Shown here: positions 31,049-39,062 of the stretch, piece after piece
Position numbering within the stretch: position 1 is the first letter of the stretch
Layout: each line of letters begins with the position of its first letter
From: a virus
Direction: 5' to 3' (one strand)
Virus record (IMG/VR): IMGVR_UViG_3300031652_000009
Location: 1-41,766 of that record
Length of the DNA stretch: 41,766 nt
Notes under the pieces: generated by a model
What the model saw: the letters and a program-made list of their open reading frames with translations, nothing else
Told to the model about the DNA's origin: nothing
Databases searched by the model: none
Translations under genes and position numbers: made by a program

Positions 31049-32706
31049 TGCCCAGACAAACCATAGTAAAAAATATATATCAATCAACTGATGACGGTTT
31101 CGTAAATCATGATTTATCAGGGATAAATTTTGATGATGGTGCATTAATGTTAGGTTATATGTTTTATGACATGGATGGCTATTGTGATTATTTTCAACTT
31201 TTCAGAGAATTTGATATACCAAAAGGATCAATTATTGAAAAAGCTACTTTAAATTTTAATGTTTGGGATGTTGAGAATGGATATGTAGGCAGTGAATTAC
31301 ATTTAGCAGATGAAAACGATGCACCGGCTAGTTATAGTGATTTTACTAACTTAACACCATTAAATGAATTTATTCCAATGTTATTTGATGAATCGGTACA
31401 AGAACAAACATTTAGTTATGATGTTACCGATATGATTCAAGAAAAAATTGATAGTGAAAACTGGTCACAAGGTAGTAATTTTATATTTTTTAGTATTAAT
31501 ACTTATTATGAAACTTCTGATAGTGGTGTTGATATTGATTCTTGGGACTATCAACCTATTGCAAGTTTATCAATTACTTTTATACCACCTACTCAATTAA
31601 AAGTAGCAGATATTTTAACATTTCCAAGAACAGAGGGATTTAAATATCAATTATTATCATTGAGTGATGGATCATATATACATAATGAATTTGTAACCAA
31701 CAAAATTGAAAATGCAATGATTGATTATAATTTTACCAGAGATGTAATAAATACTTGTACATTATCTATGAAGGATTATACATCTATAAATTATTTAAAT
31801 GATTTAATCAGAGTAAAATATTGGATAAATCATCAAGGAACTATTTACGAATTTCCTTTAGGTACTTATTTAATGTTATCACCACAAAAAGATAGTGATG
31901 GTAAAGTAGTAACTAGAAATATATTTTGCTATGACTTATTATATGCTTTGGTACAAGACAAAATAACTGCTAGTGTAACATATGAATCGGGTACTAATGT
32001 AATTGATACTATTAAAAGTATTTTAGATAGTGTAGGATCTTGGGTAAAATATATTATAGAAGATACAAGTTTAACATTAGCAGAGGATATGAGTTATGAA
32101 GTAGGCAAAAGTAAATTATTTATAGTTAATTCATTGCTAAATACAATTAATTATGAGAAATTATTTTGTGATGGTTTAGGCAATTATCGAGCTATTCCAT
32201 GGAATAATGATAAAAAAATTGTTTGGAGTTTTGAGGATAATAATCAATCCTTGTATGAAAAAGGTGTATCTTCTATTGAAGATTATACCAATGTTTATAA
32301 TTATGCTCTAGTCATAGCAAATCAACTTGAAGAGGATACAGAACCATTGATAGGCACGTATACTTTTGAAGATGAGGGATTGAGTTCCCATCCATTGTCA
32401 ATAACTTCTTTAGGTCGTACAATAGTACAACCTTTTGAAAGTGAGGCGGTTAGCCAATCGTACGTGGATTTAAGAGCAAGACGAGAATTATTAAAAATGC
32501 TTGAAATTGAACAGGCTATTAATTATAAACATGCCCTAGTAATAAATACGTGGAATGATGGTATTCCTTATCCGGGGGATTGTTATAAATTTAAAAATAC
32601 CCTTTTAAATATAAATAGTATTTATAGGATAGAATCATTCACATATTCATTGAAAGTCGGTCAAAGTGTTAATTCTATCATAAGGAGGATTTATGAAATT
32701 GAATAA
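31048..32706 (+). CDS. Tail hub protein with N-terminal DNRLRE-like domain
   Basis: A 552-residue protein. Residues about 1-185 resemble DNRLRE/jelly-roll modules found in secreted proteins (FREFDIPKGSIIEKATLNFN, then FSYDVTDMIQEKIDSENW). Residues about 195-552 have the strand pattern of tail-associated hub proteins (gp27-like): FPLGTYLMLSPQKDSDGKVV, RNIFCYDLLYAL, and PGDCYKFKNTLLNINSIYRI followed by the R-I-Y end. It follows Dit as expected for Tal. The extra N-terminal domain is not usual for the hub and may bind host polysaccharide. Confidence 0.65.
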   Translation: MPRQTIVKNIYQSTDDGFVNHDLSGINFDDGALMLGYMFYDMDGYCDYFQLFREFDIPKGSIIEKATLNFNVWDVENGYVGSELHLADENDAPASYSDFTNLTPLNEFIPMLFDESVQEQTFSYDVTDMIQEKIDSENWSQGSNFIFFSINTYYETSDSGVDIDSWDYQPIASLSITFIPPTQLKVADILTFPRTEGFKYQLLSLSDGSYIHNEFVTNKIENAMIDYNFTRDVINTCTLSMKDYTSINYLNDLIRVKYWINHQGTIYEFPLGTYLMLSPQKDSDGKVVTRNIFCYDLLYALVQDKITASVTYESGTNVIDTIKSILDSVGSWVKYIIEDTSLTLAEDMSYEVGKSKLFIVNSLLNTINYEKLFCDGLGNYRAIPWNNDKKIVWSFEDNNQSLYEKGVSSIEDYTNVYNYALVIANQLEEDTEPLIGTYTFEDEGLSSHPLSITSLGRTIVQPFESEAVSQSYVDLRARRELLKMLEIEQAINYKHALVINTWNDGIPYPGDCYKFKNTLLNINSIYRIESFTYSLKVGQSVNSIIRRIYEIE

Positions 32707-33412
32707 AAATTTTAATTATGGGTTATTAACATCAATAATGAATAAAAAAGTAAATCAATTATTTATTACTGGTAATATATCAAGTTTAAGTCCTTTGCAA
32801 GTTAAATTAACACCATCCGACGATGCTATAAATGTAAAAAGTTTAACTAATTTAGTAAATGTTAAAGTTGGATCAAATGTATTAATGGTTAAATTTTTAA
32901 ATAAATTTATTATTATTGGTGTTATTGGTGCTATTGTCGATCCTAGTGTAAAGGTTGTAGTAAAACAATCTTCTCAAAGTTCAAACACAAGTAGTAGTTT
33001 TACAACTGATAGTGAATTAACAATGACATTAAAACCTAATAAATTATATAGAATTGATTTTTATCTTATAGTTAATAATGCAAGTACCTCACCGGATATG
33101 GTTGTTAATTTTAATAATACTGGAACAGTTACCCTATACGGTCAAAATCATTTCAGATGTATGTCAGTAAGTGGCACAAATAACGCCGCTTATGATTTTG
33201 GAAAAACTTCTACTTATGATGCTTTTGATGATGATATCGTTATTGGATTAAATTCCGGTCATGGTTCGGCAAGAAGTTCATTTATGGCAAAAGGTGGGGC
33301 TTCTGGTGGTAATATAACTTTATTATTTAGGCAATATAGTACAGATGGTGGTAATCCTTCATATGTACGTGTAGGATCTTTCATTGAATATTATGAAGTT
33401 CAAGAAGTTTAA
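32693..33412 (+). CDS. Baseplate / receptor-binding candidate
   Basis: A 239-residue protein overlapping the hub gene by 14 bases, with GGAGGATTT before the ATG. Residues about 1-85 are OB-like, as in small baseplate proteins (LFITGNISSLSPLQVKLTPS, GSNVLMVKFLNKFIIIGVIG). Residues about 90-239 form a beta-sandwich-like tip (TDSELTMTLKPNKLYRIDFY ... VRVGSFIEYYEVQEV) similar in pattern to phage fibre-tip or TNF-like jelly rolls. It is the last gene of the late arm, often the receptor-binding protein. Confidence 0.55.
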   Translation: MKLNKNFNYGLLTSIMNKKVNQLFITGNISSLSPLQVKLTPSDDAINVKSLTNLVNVKVGSNVLMVKFLNKFIIIGVIGAIVDPSVKVVVKQSSQSSNTSSSFTTDSELTMTLKPNKLYRIDFYLIVNNASTSPDMVVNFNNTGTVTLYGQNHFRCMSVSGTNNAAYDFGKTSTYDAFDDDIVIGLNSGHGSARSSFMAKGGASGGNITLLFRQYSTDGGNPSYVRVGSFIEYYEVQEV

Positions 33413-33561
33413 AACTTGCTAGATGTAAATTTGCTAAGTATAAAAAAAAATTTGCTAATTAAAAACCTGCTAGATATAAATTTGCTAGATATAAATTTGC
33501 TAGATATAAATTTGCTAGATATAAATTTGCTAGATATAAATTTGCTAAGTATAAAAAAAAA
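33413..33561. repeat. TTGCTA tandem repeat array
   Basis: About ten units beginning TTGCTA, with five or six near-perfect copies of the 15-mer TTTGCTAGATATAAA (about 33470-33543) and two longer units ending in A9. The same sequence forms the left arm of the terminator that follows. Read in one frame from TTG it gives LLDIN repeats, but no ribosome site is present, so I regard it as non-coding. Confidence 0.8.
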
Positions 33562-33595
33562 CTTGCTAGACATGATTATATCTAGCAAGTTTTTA
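33553..33595. terminator. Bidirectional terminator between the converging arms
   Basis: AACTTGCTAGA (33560-33570), ten-base loop, TCTAGCAAGTT (33581-33591). On the plus strand it is followed by T4-5; on the minus strand by nine T (the A-run at 33552-33560). It ends both the structural operon and the minus-strand operon. Confidence 0.88.
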
Positions 33596-33606
33596 GTTAG
33601 TAAGTT

Positions 33607-34005
33607 TTAATTAGCAATATAATTAAAAGTATATTTAACACTTGCTAGGTATCCACCTTTTGAAAAATTTAAATAAATAATATTTTCTCCGGAATCTAAA
33701 GGTCTATAAGGACTAACATAATATTTATTACCTGTAATATATATATAATGTCCGTCTAAATATAAATAGCCTTTAGCGGTAATCAAAAATCGATCACTGA
33801 TTAATAAATTCCCTGTAAACCAATTACCAAGATTATTATTAAATTCGCTAAAAAATATATTACCACCTAATTTACAATCAATATAGAGTCTATCAAAAGT
33901 ATTTGATTCGACATCAATCGATTGTAAATAAGTATCGCAAAAAACCGTATTGCTAAAATTAAATAAAAGTATTAAAATTAATGCGATTAAAATAAATTTT
34001 TTCAT
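33607..34005 (-). CDS. Secreted protein with signal peptide (132 aa)
   Basis: A 132-residue protein with a clear signal peptide (MKKFILIALILILLFNFSNT, cleavage probably near FCD at 24-25). The mature part is beta-rich (YLYLDGHYIYITGNKYYVSP, NIIYLNFSKGGYLASVKY). No lipobox of standard form. It sits at the end of the minus arm next to the terminator, a common place for accessory genes. A phage-encoded exported protein could alter the host surface, for example superinfection exclusion, but nothing in the sequence proves this. Confidence 0.6.
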   Translation of the reverse strand: MKKFILIALILILLFNFSNTVFCDTYLQSIDVESNTFDRLYIDCKLGGNIFFSEFNNNLGNWFTGNLLISDRFLITAKGYLYLDGHYIYITGNKYYVSPYRPLDSGENIIYLNFSKGGYLASVKYTFNYIAN

Positions 34006-34019
34006 TTAAAAACACTCCT

Positions 34020-34307
34020 TTATAATTTATATTTATTTTTCAAAAGATCTTTTTTATAATTTATTTCAAATAAAAGATCCTTATCATTAATATTATATAC
34101 TTCTTTTAATGATTGAAATGTCATTAAAACATGTGACATTTCCTCTATTACTTTATTACGTATAAAAATTTTATTTAAATCTTTATTTATGTCTTGAATT
34201 ATTACTTGGGATAATTCTATTAATTCTTCAAGACATTTTTTCTTTTGAATATTAGTACCCATTAATTCAACTAATTTTTTATAAAATTCTCTATCATTAT
34301 CAATCAT
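34020..34307 (-). CDS. MazG-like nucleotide pyrophosphohydrolase fold protein
   Basis: A 95-residue all-alpha protein. KKCLEELIELSQVI and VIEEMSHVLMTFQSL occupy the positions of the two MazG/all-alpha NTP pyrophosphatase motifs (ExxE and ExxD), but the last metal ligand Asp of the usual EExxD is His. It may thus be a divergent or inactive member. Active relatives hydrolyse dNTPs or (p)ppGpp precursors. It overlaps the upstream gene by eight bases. Confidence 0.55.
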   Translation of the reverse strand: MIDNDREFYKKLVELMGTNIQKKKCLEELIELSQVIIQDINKDLNKIFIRNKVIEEMSHVLMTFQSLKEVYNINDKDLLFEINYKKDLLKNKYKL

Positions 34308-34632
34308 TTAAATTTACTCCATTACTTAAAAAATACTCATAATTTTTATTACAAACATCATAAACAGCTATACATAATTCATTATTTTTACTTTCTATTT
34401 GAATATAATCATCTTTATAAAATATTGATACTAATTCATCTTCAAGCGTAATTTCTATATTACAAGTTTTATCTTTATTATTATATGTAAATCTTGAAAC
34501 ACCTTGAAAACTTGGATCAATTATATCAATATTTAAATTTACTAAGCTAATTTTAAAGAATTTTTTTATTTTTTCTTCAGTATTTAATTTATTTTTATCT
34601 AAATTTTTAATTATTAATCTATTTATTTTCAT
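34300..34632 (-). CDS. Hypothetical protein (110 aa)
   Basis: A 110-residue protein, helical at first (TEEKIKKFFKISLVNLNIDI) and strand-rich later (CNIEITLEDELVSIFYKDDY). It is coupled to its neighbours by four- and eight-base overlaps. No family recognised. Confidence 0.6.
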   Translation of the reverse strand: MKINRLIIKNLDKNKLNTEEKIKKFFKISLVNLNIDIIDPSFQGVSRFTYNNKDKTCNIEITLEDELVSIFYKDDYIQIESKNNELCIAVYDVCNKNYEYFLSNGVNLND

Positions 34633-35045
34633 ATGCGATTTTGCTCCTTACATTTATTTTTAAATTCATTTGATAGAGAATTTGGTAAATTAAATCTAAC
34701 AGGTACTTCTGTTGGATATTTTGAATCATATAACATTGTTAAACTGATAACATTATCCATTGTATAAATTATATGTAATACATGTGTTAAATTAGTAAGA
34801 TATTTAATATTTTGTCCAACATTTACAGGTATTTTTTCTTTATTTTCTATAATATGAAATAGAAATTTATCTCGATCCTCTTCAAACGTTTTCGGATCTT
34901 TTAATGTATACTTTATAGTATCTGCAATTCTATTATAATTTACTTCAGTAACTTGAAGAAATACACCGATATAATCTGGTATATTTGAGTACGATATTTT
35001 ACCGATATCATACCATTTTTTATTCTTAGCTTCGTCATTATTCAT
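34629..35045 (-). CDS. Hypothetical protein (138 aa)
   Basis: A 138-residue protein with strand-rich centre (YIGVFLQVTEVNYNRIADTI, HVLHIIYTMDNVISLTMLYD). Overlaps the next gene by ATGA and the previous one by eight bases, so it is part of a strictly coupled set of small genes of unknown role. Confidence 0.6.
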   Translation of the reverse strand: MNNDEAKNKKWYDIGKISYSNIPDYIGVFLQVTEVNYNRIADTIKYTLKDPKTFEEDRDKFLFHIIENKEKIPVNVGQNIKYLTNLTHVLHIIYTMDNVISLTMLYDSKYPTEVPVRFNLPNSLSNEFKNKCKEQNRI

Positions 35046-35403
35046 CTGTTTTATTCTCCTCTATATCATATATTATTTTACTTTCATGGACTTCATGAGT
35101 TCCATAAATTATACTTGTTGGTGTAATATTTATAGCAAAAAAATCATTTTCACTTATATTAAATTTAATAATATTTGATTTAAGCAATTCAATACTTTCA
35201 ATTTTAAAATTTATTAAGTATTTTAAATTATTAAGTTCTAATGGCTTAGATATATCAAAATTAATTCTAATTCGTTCCCAATATTCTTCAGTTTTAAAAT
35301 GAATAATAATTCTTGGGATATTATTTTCTAATTCATCTATTTCATCATACTTTTTCATGCAAATTACTATTTCAGTACATTTTTTATTTATATAATATTT
35401 CAT
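35038..35403 (-). CDS. Hypothetical protein (121 aa)
   Basis: A 121-residue acidic protein, mostly predicted strands (RIIIHFKTEEYWERIRINFD, FFAINITPTSIIYGTHEVHE). It shares the start MKYYI with the gene upstream, where the leaders are also alike (GGAGAATGAAAAATT). No domain recognised. Confidence 0.6.
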   Translation of the reverse strand: MKYYINKKCTEIVICMKKYDEIDELENNIPRIIIHFKTEEYWERIRINFDISKPLELNNLKYLINFKIESIELLKSNIIKFNISENDFFAINITPTSIIYGTHEVHESKIIYDIEENKTDE

Positions 35404-35762
35404 AATTTTTCATTCTCCTTATAATTTTTTGATATTACTACAGGTAACCAATGAGGTATTTTATATTGTTCTTTTTTTGTTGCTATGGGAAATTTTAATA
35501 GCTTTCCACTTAGAAAATATATGTTAATATGGCAACCTGTAAATTTTATTATTTTTTCGTTTTTTAAATCAATTATACTATCAGCATAATCAACCGACAT
35601 ATTTATCCAATGATAAATATTTTTATAATTTATAGGGCTTATTACTTCATCACCTTCATAATTAATATTATTTTCTTCTAACATTATTTCTATATCTACA
35701 AAATTGATAAAATCATTTTTTTCTAATAAATCTAATATTAATTTTTTTATATAATATTTCAT
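35400..35762 (-). CDS. Hypothetical protein (120 aa)
   Basis: A 120-residue protein with helical N-terminus (KKLILDLLEKNDFINFVDIE) and strand-rich C-terminus (GCHINIYFLSGKLLKFPIAT). ATGA overlaps on both sides. No family recognised. Confidence 0.6.
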   Translation of the reverse strand: MKYYIKKLILDLLEKNDFINFVDIEIMLEENNINYEGDEVISPINYKNIYHWINMSVDYADSIIDLKNEKIIKFTGCHINIYFLSGKLLKFPIATKKEQYKIPHWLPVVISKNYKENEKL

Positions 35763-35923
35763 AATTTTTCATCCCCCATATAGATATTAAATTTGTGTTC
35801 TGGATCTTCAATTGGTGAGAAATCAATTTTATCAATTTCATCTTGTCTTAAAATAAAGACTGTAATATTTTCATTTCTAAGAATAATCATATAATAAATT
35901 ATTTTTAGAATTACAATAAACAT
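35759..35923 (-). CDS. Small protein with N-terminal hydrophobic helix (54 aa)
   Basis: A 54-residue frame starting at 35923 after GAGGAGTTAAAAAA and ending in an ATGA overlap with the next gene. The first 15 residues (MFIVILKIIYYMIIL) are membrane-like and the rest is acidic. It is the first gene after the large hairpin that follows the amidase gene. Confidence 0.55.
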   Translation of the reverse strand: MFIVILKIIYYMIILRNENITVFILRQDEIDKIDFSPIEDPEHKFNIYMGDEKL

Positions 35924-35936
35924 TTTTTTAACTCCT

Positions 35937-36001
35937 CTATCCCCTATCCAAAACCTACCCTATTATACGGTTTTTTGATGAAATAATAGGGTAGGGGATA
36001 G
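35937..36001 (-). promoter_or_regulatory. Large interrupted hairpin between the amidase gene and the next operon segment
   Basis: CTATCCCC (35937-35944) pairs with GGGGATAG (35994-36001) and TACCCTATTAT (35956-35966) with ATAATAGGGTA (35983-35993), with an 11-base bulge on one side. On the minus strand no T-run follows; the hairpin instead ends directly at the GAGGAG ribosome site of the 54-residue gene. It may be an attenuator, processing site or translation control. Confidence 0.55.
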
Positions 36002-36008
36002 GTAAAAA

Positions 36009-36743
36009 TTATTTCTTATATATTTTATCAAGATAATTTTCTTGATATTGTTTTAATATATGGCAAAGTTTTCCGAAATCTACATTAGTTGATTCCTTAT
36101 ATTTTTTACCAGTGAACCATTTTTTATTGTATGCTTCTTTTAAAATTCCGGTGTATTCTTCTTTATCATCTTTATTATCAGATTCTTTAATATAAGACTT
36201 ATTAAAATATTTGCAGATACCTCTGCAAATATCCTGAGCGGTTTCCTTTTGAAATGCACTTGACTTTAAAAGTTCAGCTTCTCTTTTATTAGTCATGAAT
36301 GCCGCCTCAACAAGAATAGCAACCATAGCGGTATTTCTTAATACATAGAAATCAGCACTTTTTACACCCCTATTGTCTTGCTTTGTTCCCTTAAGTAATT
36401 CATTTTGAACTAAAGATGCTAAACGTTGACCATTTCCAGAACCCGGATAATAATAAGTTTCTATCCCGTCGGCATTATTCCAGCCGCCGGAACCATAAGC
36501 GTTAGCATGAATTGATACAAATATATTAACTTTTGAATCATTAGCACGTTTACATCTATCAGCTAAACTATTATCACTTGTCATCGGGCTACAATCAACG
36601 TAACTAAAACCATTTCTTTTTAGTTCTGGAATTAGAAACTTTTTGACCTTCTCGTTGAAGTAGTTTTCCCGATATCCGTCAGGAGTCCTTTTTCCTGCGG
36701 TTTCGTAACCGTGACCATCATCAATTCCTATTTTATAACTCAT
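36009..36743 (-). CDS. N-acetylmuramoyl-L-alanine amidase (endolysin)
   Basis: A 244-residue endolysin. Residues 1-170 are an Amidase_3 domain: zinc ligands H11 (DDGHG), E26 (GYRENYF) and H79 (VSIHANA), and the catalytic E146 (LVEAAFMTNK). It cleaves the amide bond between muramic acid and the peptide. Residues about 195-244 (YTGILKEAYNKKWFTGKKYK) form a small C-terminal region, probably wall-binding. GGAGGAATGAAAG precedes the start. No signal peptide, so release needs a holin. Placement on the minus strand away from tail genes is unusual for Gram-positive siphoviruses. Confidence 0.9.
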   Translation of the reverse strand: MSYKIGIDDGHGYETAGKRTPDGYRENYFNEKVKKFLIPELKRNGFSYVDCSPMTSDNSLADRCKRANDSKVNIFVSIHANAYGSGGWNNADGIETYYYPGSGNGQRLASLVQNELLKGTKQDNRGVKSADFYVLRNTAMVAILVEAAFMTNKREAELLKSSAFQKETAQDICRGICKYFNKSYIKESDNKDDKEEYTGILKEAYNKKWFTGKKYKESTNVDFGKLCHILKQYQENYLDKIYKK

Positions 36744-36772
36744 CTTTCATTCCTCCATTTATAATTATTATT

Positions 36773-37267
36773 TTATAATGATTTTATTTTTACATAACTT
36801 TCTATACCTTTAGTATTTTTATGTATTGGGCAAATCATTCCCTGAAACTTATATAATTTATCTTCAGTTAATTTATATAAATACAAAATATAACTTGTAT
36901 TTATCTTAAATTGATAAGGAAATTTATTTCTATTGATTTTTAACATTAAATTAATTATTTTGCCATTATATAAATATTTAGATCCATCTATTTCAAAAAA
37001 ATCATCCGGTGTCATAATGACATCTTTTAAATTTTCTTTATCTTCAGTTAAATTTTTTGGAACGAGATTTTTAAAAAAGTCCTGAGTACTTAATGAATAA
37101 GTACTTTTTGGAATTTTTAATTTATCATTATCCCAATTTATTAAACTAAATAAATTATGGACAATTTTCAAACCTCTGTATTCATGGTATCCATCATAAA
37201 AATTTTTACATGCACCGTTACTTAAAATAGTACCTTTTATATATTTATCAAATATTGTATTACTCAA
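36773..37267 (-). CDS. Hypothetical protein (164 aa)
   Basis: A 164-residue protein. I choose TTG 37267 because GAGGTG lies ten bases upstream and this start overlaps the end of the gene before it. It contains DVIMTPDDFFEIDGSKYLYN and a strand-rich C-terminus with one Cys-Pro-x-His (MICPIHKN). No family recognised. Confidence 0.55.
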   Translation of the reverse strand: MSNTIFDKYIKGTILSNGACKNFYDGYHEYRGLKIVHNLFSLINWDNDKLKIPKSTYSLSTQDFFKNLVPKNLTEDKENLKDVIMTPDDFFEIDGSKYLYNGKIINLMLKINRNKFPYQFKINTSYILYLYKLTEDKLYKFQGMICPIHKNTKGIESYVKIKSL

Positions 37268-37688
37268 TATTAAACACCTCTTTAAATTTAAATAAATAAC
37301 AATCATTTTTATGAATTGTATCTGTAGTACTTAAAACTTCAAAAACTTTATCAATGTCAATAGCTCTTAATTCGCAATATTCTGCGAAATAGAACAATAA
37401 AAATGCTTTTATTTGTGGGTTTATTTCTGCTAATTTTTTTAATCTAATGGCCTGTTTTTTATCTTTATCTTTCATATACCATGAAAGACCTTTGGTTTTT
37501 TGTTTGGTATCAAAACAAAAAATATTCTTTTTACATGCTATAATATAATCGAAGGGTTCACCTTCAATATATATTCCTTTAAAATTTCTTTTTGGCTGGT
37601 TTTTCCAGCCAAAACCTTTGTGAGATTTAATAAGATAGTCTATTAATTTATCTACTTGATTTTCTAAATAATTATTTACTGGTTTCAT
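37260..37688 (-). CDS. RecU-like Holliday-junction resolvase / PD-(D/E)xK nuclease
   Basis: A 142-residue protein. ATG 37688 is chosen for its GGTGAT site; it overlaps the upstream gene by 17 bases. The nuclease core is visible: GEPFDYIIACKKNIFCFDTK (catalytic Asp after G-x-P-F and the D-x-K dyad FDTK), followed by DKDKKQAIRLKKLAEINPQI and KAFLLFYFAEYCEL, the order of RecU-type resolvases (PDFxG...E/DxK...HQ...aFLLixF). It would resolve branched DNA before packaging. A VRR-NUC relative is the alternative. Confidence 0.65.
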   Translation of the reverse strand: MKPVNNYLENQVDKLIDYLIKSHKGFGWKNQPKRNFKGIYIEGEPFDYIIACKKNIFCFDTKQKTKGLSWYMKDKDKKQAIRLKKLAEINPQIKAFLLFYFAEYCELRAIDIDKVFEVLSTTDTIHKNDCYLFKFKEVFNIE

Positions 37689-38097
37689 TGCTTTTATCAC
37701 CATCCATATTTTTAATTTCATTCATAAAAACATAATCCTTATCATCATTTAAATTATATTTATGACCAATGATTTCTAACGTCTGGTCATTATCATTAGG
37801 ATCATAATCTAATTCGTATTTTTCTATAAAATCAGTGATTTTTATTCTTAATTCTTTCAACATATTATTAATACAAAATGCAGAATTGTTTAAATCTTTA
37901 TAATTTTTTGAAAATTCTTTATAAAAATCACTTAATTTTTGTTTTAAATCTCCAATAATCCTTTCAGATACCATTAAATCATTTTTAAATTTAGTTATTT
38001 TTTTAGATAGCAATGTTATATAAATTATAAATGATACTATTAAAATAATAGTAATAACTATTCCATAAATTAATGATATTGTGTATAAATTTTCCAT
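37672..38097 (-). CDS. Membrane-anchored coiled-coil protein (141 aa)
   Basis: A 141-residue protein with one N-terminal membrane helix (ISLIYGIVITIILIVSFIIY), then a long charged coiled coil (about 32-95) and an acidic tail. AAAGGAGATTTTTAAA precedes the start. Topology resembles small lysis-accessory or i-spanin proteins and it is three genes from the amidase, but no lysis role can be asserted for a Gram-positive host. Confidence 0.55.
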   Translation of the reverse strand: MENLYTISLIYGIVITIILIVSFIIYITLLSKKITKFKNDLMVSERIIGDLKQKLSDFYKEFSKNYKDLNNSAFCINNMLKELRIKITDFIEKYELDYDPNDNDQTLEIIGHKYNLNDDKDYVFMNEIKNMDGDKSNETSK

Positions 38098-38121
38098 TTT
38101 AAAAATCTCCTTTATATTTTT

Positions 38122-38235
38122 TTATATTTTAATAATTACTTTATCTACTAAATTAAAAATTAATGTACCTGCGATATCGAAACAAAGGATCATTAATAAC
38201 CCTATCAATATCGTTATAATTACTTGTTTTTTCAT
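38122..38235 (-). CDS. 37-residue membrane peptide
   Basis: ATG 38235 follows GGTGGTATTA and overlaps the stop of the previous gene (TAATG). The peptide has one strong membrane helix (VIITILIGLLMILCFDIAG) with basic ends. A candidate holin-like or regulatory peptide by size and neighbourhood; no homology claimed. Confidence 0.5.
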   Translation of the reverse strand: MKKQVIITILIGLLMILCFDIAGTLIFNLVDKVIIKI

Positions 38236-38576
38236 TAATACCACCTTCTTTTTTTTAACTTATCATATCTTATATTTATATGTGGTTCTGGATTTAATAT
38301 CATATTAACATTAAATACTTTTCCTAATAATTTATTATTTATGGATAATAAACCATTAAAATATTTTGAATAACAATTATTAAAAGTTTCAGCATCAAAT
38401 TCGTTGCAAAATTCTCTAATTTTTCCGATATCGTGTTTATCTGATGTAATTTGTATGTTCCCTTGCATGTATAATTGAATAAAATCATTAAATGAAAACC
38501 CAGTAATAGCTTGAAATTTAATAATATTTTCTTCACAAATCATCAATTTTTCAAATATATGATTCATATTAATCAT
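38235..38576 (-). CDS. Hypothetical protein (113 aa)
   Basis: A 113-residue protein, helical N-terminus (KLMICEENIIKFQAITGFSF) and a basic end (KLKKRRWY) that overlaps the start of the following membrane peptide. AAAGGATTGAATTAA leader. No family recognised. Confidence 0.55.
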   Translation of the reverse strand: MINMNHIFEKLMICEENIIKFQAITGFSFNDFIQLYMQGNIQITSDKHDIGKIREFCNEFDAETFNNCYSKYFNGLLSINNKLLGKVFNVNMILNPEPHINIRYDKLKKRRWY

Positions 38577-38581
38577 TTAAT

Positions 38582-38815
38582 TCAATCCTTTCTATCAATA
38601 CGATTATATATAGGCATATTGTACTTTAAATCAAAGTTTTCATCACTCATACATAAAAATATTATTACTTCAAAAAATGCGATTATTCCGGGAATAAAAG
38701 TCCATACAAATAATATATATAATATCCCTAAACCCGGCTTATTCAAATAAAATTTATGTATTCCTAAACCACCTAAAAATAATGCTAATAATATTGCTGT
38801 GCTTCTATTTTTCAT
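38582..38815 (-). CDS. TM2-domain membrane protein
   Basis: A 77-residue protein that matches the TM2 domain: KNRSTAILLALFLGGLGIHK, FYLNKPGLGILYILF, FIPGIIAFFEVIIFL and a conserved-looking DLKYN end. Two membrane helices joined by a short turn. TM2 proteins are widespread in bacteria and occur in phages; their role is not well known. Confidence 0.85.
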   Translation of the reverse strand: MKNRSTAILLALFLGGLGIHKFYLNKPGLGILYILFVWTFIPGIIAFFEVIIFLCMSDENFDLKYNMPIYNRIDRKD

Positions 38816-38816
38816 A

Positions 38817-39053
38817 TTAATTCAACCCCTCATTAACTCTTTTTAAAAATATATTTTCTATGGTTACACCTTGAATTTTAATATCATAATATCCGGCATC
38901 ATGTAAACCACCATAAACCCTTATATAACCGGGTAAAAATAAAAAGCCTACTTCAATATCAAAATAATATTGTATTTTTTCAAAACCTTTTTTATTTGTA
39001 TAAAGTGATAAATTCATTTCTTTATTTTCTGATATTTTGATTAAATTTTTCAT
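38817..39053 (-). CDS. Hypothetical protein (78 aa)
   Basis: A 78-residue beta-rich protein (LFLPGYIRVYGGLHDAGYYD) one base from the TM2 gene. Start supported by AAGGAGATTAAAAAAAATT. No family recognised. Confidence 0.55.
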   Translation of the reverse strand: MKNLIKISENKEMNLSLYTNKKGFEKIQYYFDIEVGFLFLPGYIRVYGGLHDAGYYDIKIQGVTIENIFLKRVNEGLN

Positions 39054-39062
39054 AATTTTTTT

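Noticed and set aside
33416-33610. 64-residue frame of LLDIN repeats on the plus strand
   Set aside because: It starts at TTG without a ribosome site, consists of the non-coding TTGCTA repeat and reads through the terminator hairpin.
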